Below, piece after piece: positions 6,276 to 7,466 of a stretch of DNA of 7,466 bases. The stretch lies in assembly GCA_017547125.1 (NCBI GenBank), contig JAFYQL010000039.1, positions 1-7,466 on the forward strand, written 5' to 3'. This DNA is from Bacillota bacterium (lineage in GTDB: Bacteria; Bacillota; Clostridia; Lachnospirales; Anaerotignaceae). The notes below the pieces were generated by a model, which had not been told where the DNA came from, ran no database searches, and was given only the letters and a program-made list of their open reading frames with translations. Position numbers and translations under genes: made by a program. The stretch's first letter is position 1; each line of letters begins with the position of its first letter.

Positions 6276-6812
6276 TCAATGAGAAATTCTGTTTCTTACT
6301 GCCGTTAAGTTTTTGCACACCACATAGCAAAGTGCCACGTTTGCAGGATACTGAACCGCTGTTTTCACAACTCGCACCACTGCAAAAAGTTCGTTGCCGT
6401 ACATAATGTTGAGCCATATAGGTGTTAATACAAGGTTAATTACTATTGATTCCACAAGCACTGCCAACGCAACTCTTTTAAGTGTAATTTTCTTTTTATA
6501 GAAAAACATACCGTAGATAAAGCCCATAACTGCCATATTTAATGTAAAGCCAGGGAAAAAGAAACCACTCGGCTTTATAACATATGCTATTATGTCGGCT
6601 GCCGCACCAACAACTGCCGCCACAACAGGGCCATAAAACATACCTGCCATTGCTATGGCAAGAAATGAAAATGAAATTTCAAATATGTTGCTCACAACAA
6701 TTCTGGCAAAGTCTATTATTACGTCTATCGCTATAAGAAGAGCACTGCCTGTAAGTACCCTTACCTTTTTGAGCCCTTTTGCAGACTCTCTTATATTTTC
6801 TGAAAAACTCAT
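6276..6812 (-). CDS. folT: Folate ECF transporter substrate-binding component (FolT)
   Basis: This is an S component of an energy-coupling factor transporter: a small membrane protein that binds folate and docks on the shared EcfT-EcfA-EcfA' module, which is usually encoded elsewhere. The 178 residues contain about five to six hydrophobic helices after a charged N-terminus. The first helix carries SALLIAIDVIID (the Ala-rich helix that contacts EcfT). FYGPVVAAVVGAAADIIAY at 59-77 and FFFPGFTLNMAVMGFIYGMF at 84-103 are typical of the FolT family. The start at 6812 has AGGAGG 10 bases upstream, a slightly long spacing. fchA follows 18 bases later. The long leader between folD and folT has strong potential RNA structure that may regulate this gene. 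Substrate assignment to folate rests on family resemblance and the three folate genes around it. Confidence 0.88.
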   Translation of the reverse strand: MSFSENIRESAKGLKKVRVLTGSALLIAIDVIIDFARIVVSNIFEISFSFLAIAMAGMFYGPVVAAVVGAAADIIAYVIKPSGFFFPGFTLNMAVMGFIYGMFFYKKKITLKRVALAVLVESIVINLVLTPIWLNIMYGNELFAVVRVVKTAVQYPANVALCYVVCKNLTAVRNRISH

Positions 6813-6845
6813 TTTTATATTGCCTCCTGTTTGTCTTTAATTGTT

Positions 6846-7015
6846 TTTCGCCAATTTAGTCAACAAAACGCATCCGCGTAGTGCAATATACTATTGTGGA
6901 CCTGACAGATTTTCCTCACTGCAACCATTTGCCTTTTGGCAAATTCAAGTCACTCAGCTTTTTGGTCATATCTTCAGGTCTAAAGACGACAGATATACTG
7001 CCTCCTCAAGCGAAA
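6846..7015 (-). ncRNA. Predicted structured RNA leader upstream of folT, class not recognised
   Basis: On the minus strand this stretch can fold into a long rod. The outer helix pairs GCAGTATAT (7001-6993) with GTATATTGC (6891-6883) over 9 bp including two G-U pairs. The middle helix pairs GACCTGAAGAT (6980-6970) with ATCTGTCAGGTC (6910-6899) over 11 bp with one bulged G. The apical hairpin is ATTTGCC-AAAA-GGCAAAT (6944-6927). TTTCGC (7015-7010) and GCGAAA (6851-6846) could close the base. Asymmetric internal loops (12 and 7 bases) separate the helices. Alternative local hairpins (GTC-TTTA-GAC and CAATA-GTA-TATTG) compete with this fold, as in a switch. It does not match the tetrahydrofolate or ZTP riboswitch consensus I know. 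A rod with a large central bubble also recalls 6S RNA, but I cannot confirm that. No convincing protein-coding frame covers it. Confidence 0.5.
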
Positions 7016-7090
7016 GTAATTATATAATTCTTCCGCCATAGTACAACTTATATTTTATTGGTTAAAACTTCTTTACCATTTGTTTCAAAA

Positions 7091-7466
7091 TTATTTGATG
7101 CCGTTAAGTTGTTTACAAGCCTTAACAACGTGTTTTGCAAGCACTGATGTTGTAACTGAGCCTACGCCTGCAGGTACAGGTGTAATCATAGATGCTTTGT
7201 CTACACATTCGTCAAACTTAACATCACCACAAAGCTTGCCTTCTGCATTTACATTGATACCTACGTCAATAACCACTGTGCCTTCTTTGATGTAGTCGCC
7301 TGTTACCATTTCGGCTCTGCCCACTGCTGCAACCACAACATCGTTTTCTCTGCAAACTGCAGGAAGGTCTGTTGTACGGCTATGGCAGATTGTTACTGTT
7401 GCGTTTTTGTCAAGAAGAAGCATGGCAAGCGGTTTGCCTACAACCATACTTCTGCCGATAACTGCA
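7091..7466 (-). CDS. folD: Methylenetetrahydrofolate dehydrogenase/cyclohydrolase FolD (partial, N-terminus outside window)
   Basis: Only the last 124 codons are visible; the frame stays open to the window edge. FolD oxidises 5,10-methylene-THF to methenyl-THF with NAD(P)+ and usually hydrolyses it to 10-formyl-THF. The visible part is the Rossmann-type C-terminal domain. AVIGRSMVVGKPLAMLLLDK is the nucleotide-binding signature, followed by NATVTICHSRTTDL and the VVIDVGIN strand. The conserved tail TPVPAGVGSVTTSVLAKHVV differs slightly from the usual PGGVGPMT. The catalytic Lys/Tyr region lies outside the window and cannot be checked. Together with the separate FchA, this FolD may rely on its partner for the cyclohydrolase step, as suggested for acetogen-like C1 pathways. 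The stop is TAA at 7093-7091; no strong terminator follows before the folT leader. Confidence 0.93.
   Translation of the reverse strand, partial: AVIGRSMVVGKPLAMLLLDKNATVTICHSRTTDLPAVCRENDVVVAAVGRAEMVTGDYIKEGTVVIDVGINVNAEGKLCGDVKFDECVDKASMITPVPAGVGSVTTSVLAKHVVKACKQLNGIK

Noticed and set aside
6846..7015. Tetrahydrofolate riboswitch call for the folT leader
   Set aside because: The expected conserved GGAGAGUAG 5' strand and GCAUCCGCUCC 3' strand are not present on the coding strand. The folate context alone is not enough.
6916..7039. Two tiny minus-strand frames in the folT leader (19 codons from 7039, 17 codons from 6969)
   Set aside because: Neither ATG has a suitably spaced ribosome site, and the sequence is better explained by the base-paired leader. 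A leader peptide is not excluded, but I cannot support one.
6841..7041. 66-codon plus-strand reading frame opposite the folT leader
   Set aside because: It has no ribosome binding site, runs opposite to all neighbours, has no recognisable domain, and lies across the predicted RNA helices.
7046..7090. Weak hairpin after folD (GGTAAA/TTTTAACC) as a terminator
   Set aside because: The stem is short and bulged and no T-run follows, so I cannot say whether folD and folT are co-transcribed.

Overview
The window looks like chromosomal DNA of an anaerobic Clostridia member, most likely Lachnospiraceae. The reasons are A+T-leaning codon choice, strong AGGAGG ribosome binding sites, a T-box leader in front of a tRNA synthetase gene, an FchA-type cyclohydrolase next to FolD, and an ECF-type folate transporter. 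This placement is inference from gene content. Every gene I accept is on the minus strand, so transcription runs from high to low coordinates.

In transcription order the window starts with the C-terminal part of folD (7466-7091). Next is a 278-base gap holding a strongly foldable RNA-like leader (about 7015-6846). Then come folT (6812-6276) and fchA (6257-5628), closed by a good intrinsic terminator (5620-5586). This is a one-carbon folate block: import, cyclohydrolase or cyclodeaminase, and dehydrogenase. A second unit starts at about 5540 and carries an unrecognised zinc-ribbon membrane protein (5482-5045), 5-formyltetrahydrofolate cyclo-ligase (5029-4469) and proA (4466-3219). It ends at another intrinsic terminator (3212-3180).

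The third unit is the most interesting. A near-consensus promoter (3129-3101), overlapped by a 9-bp inverted repeat, drives a T-box leader with a perfect 14-bp terminator stem. The leader controls a gene for aspartyl-tRNA synthetase whose C-terminus is fused to a complete-looking GatC domain (2856-778). The synthetase carries the His31 seen in non-discriminating AspRS enzymes. Eleven bases downstream begins a GatA homologue (767 to beyond base 1) in which all three residues of the amidase Lys-Ser-Ser triad are replaced.

Together these suggest an AspRS-tethered Asn-tRNA transamidation complex with a non-catalytic GatA-like subunit. The fusion and the lost triad are read directly from the sequence. 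The function is inference, and the rest of the operon (a possible gatB) lies outside the window.
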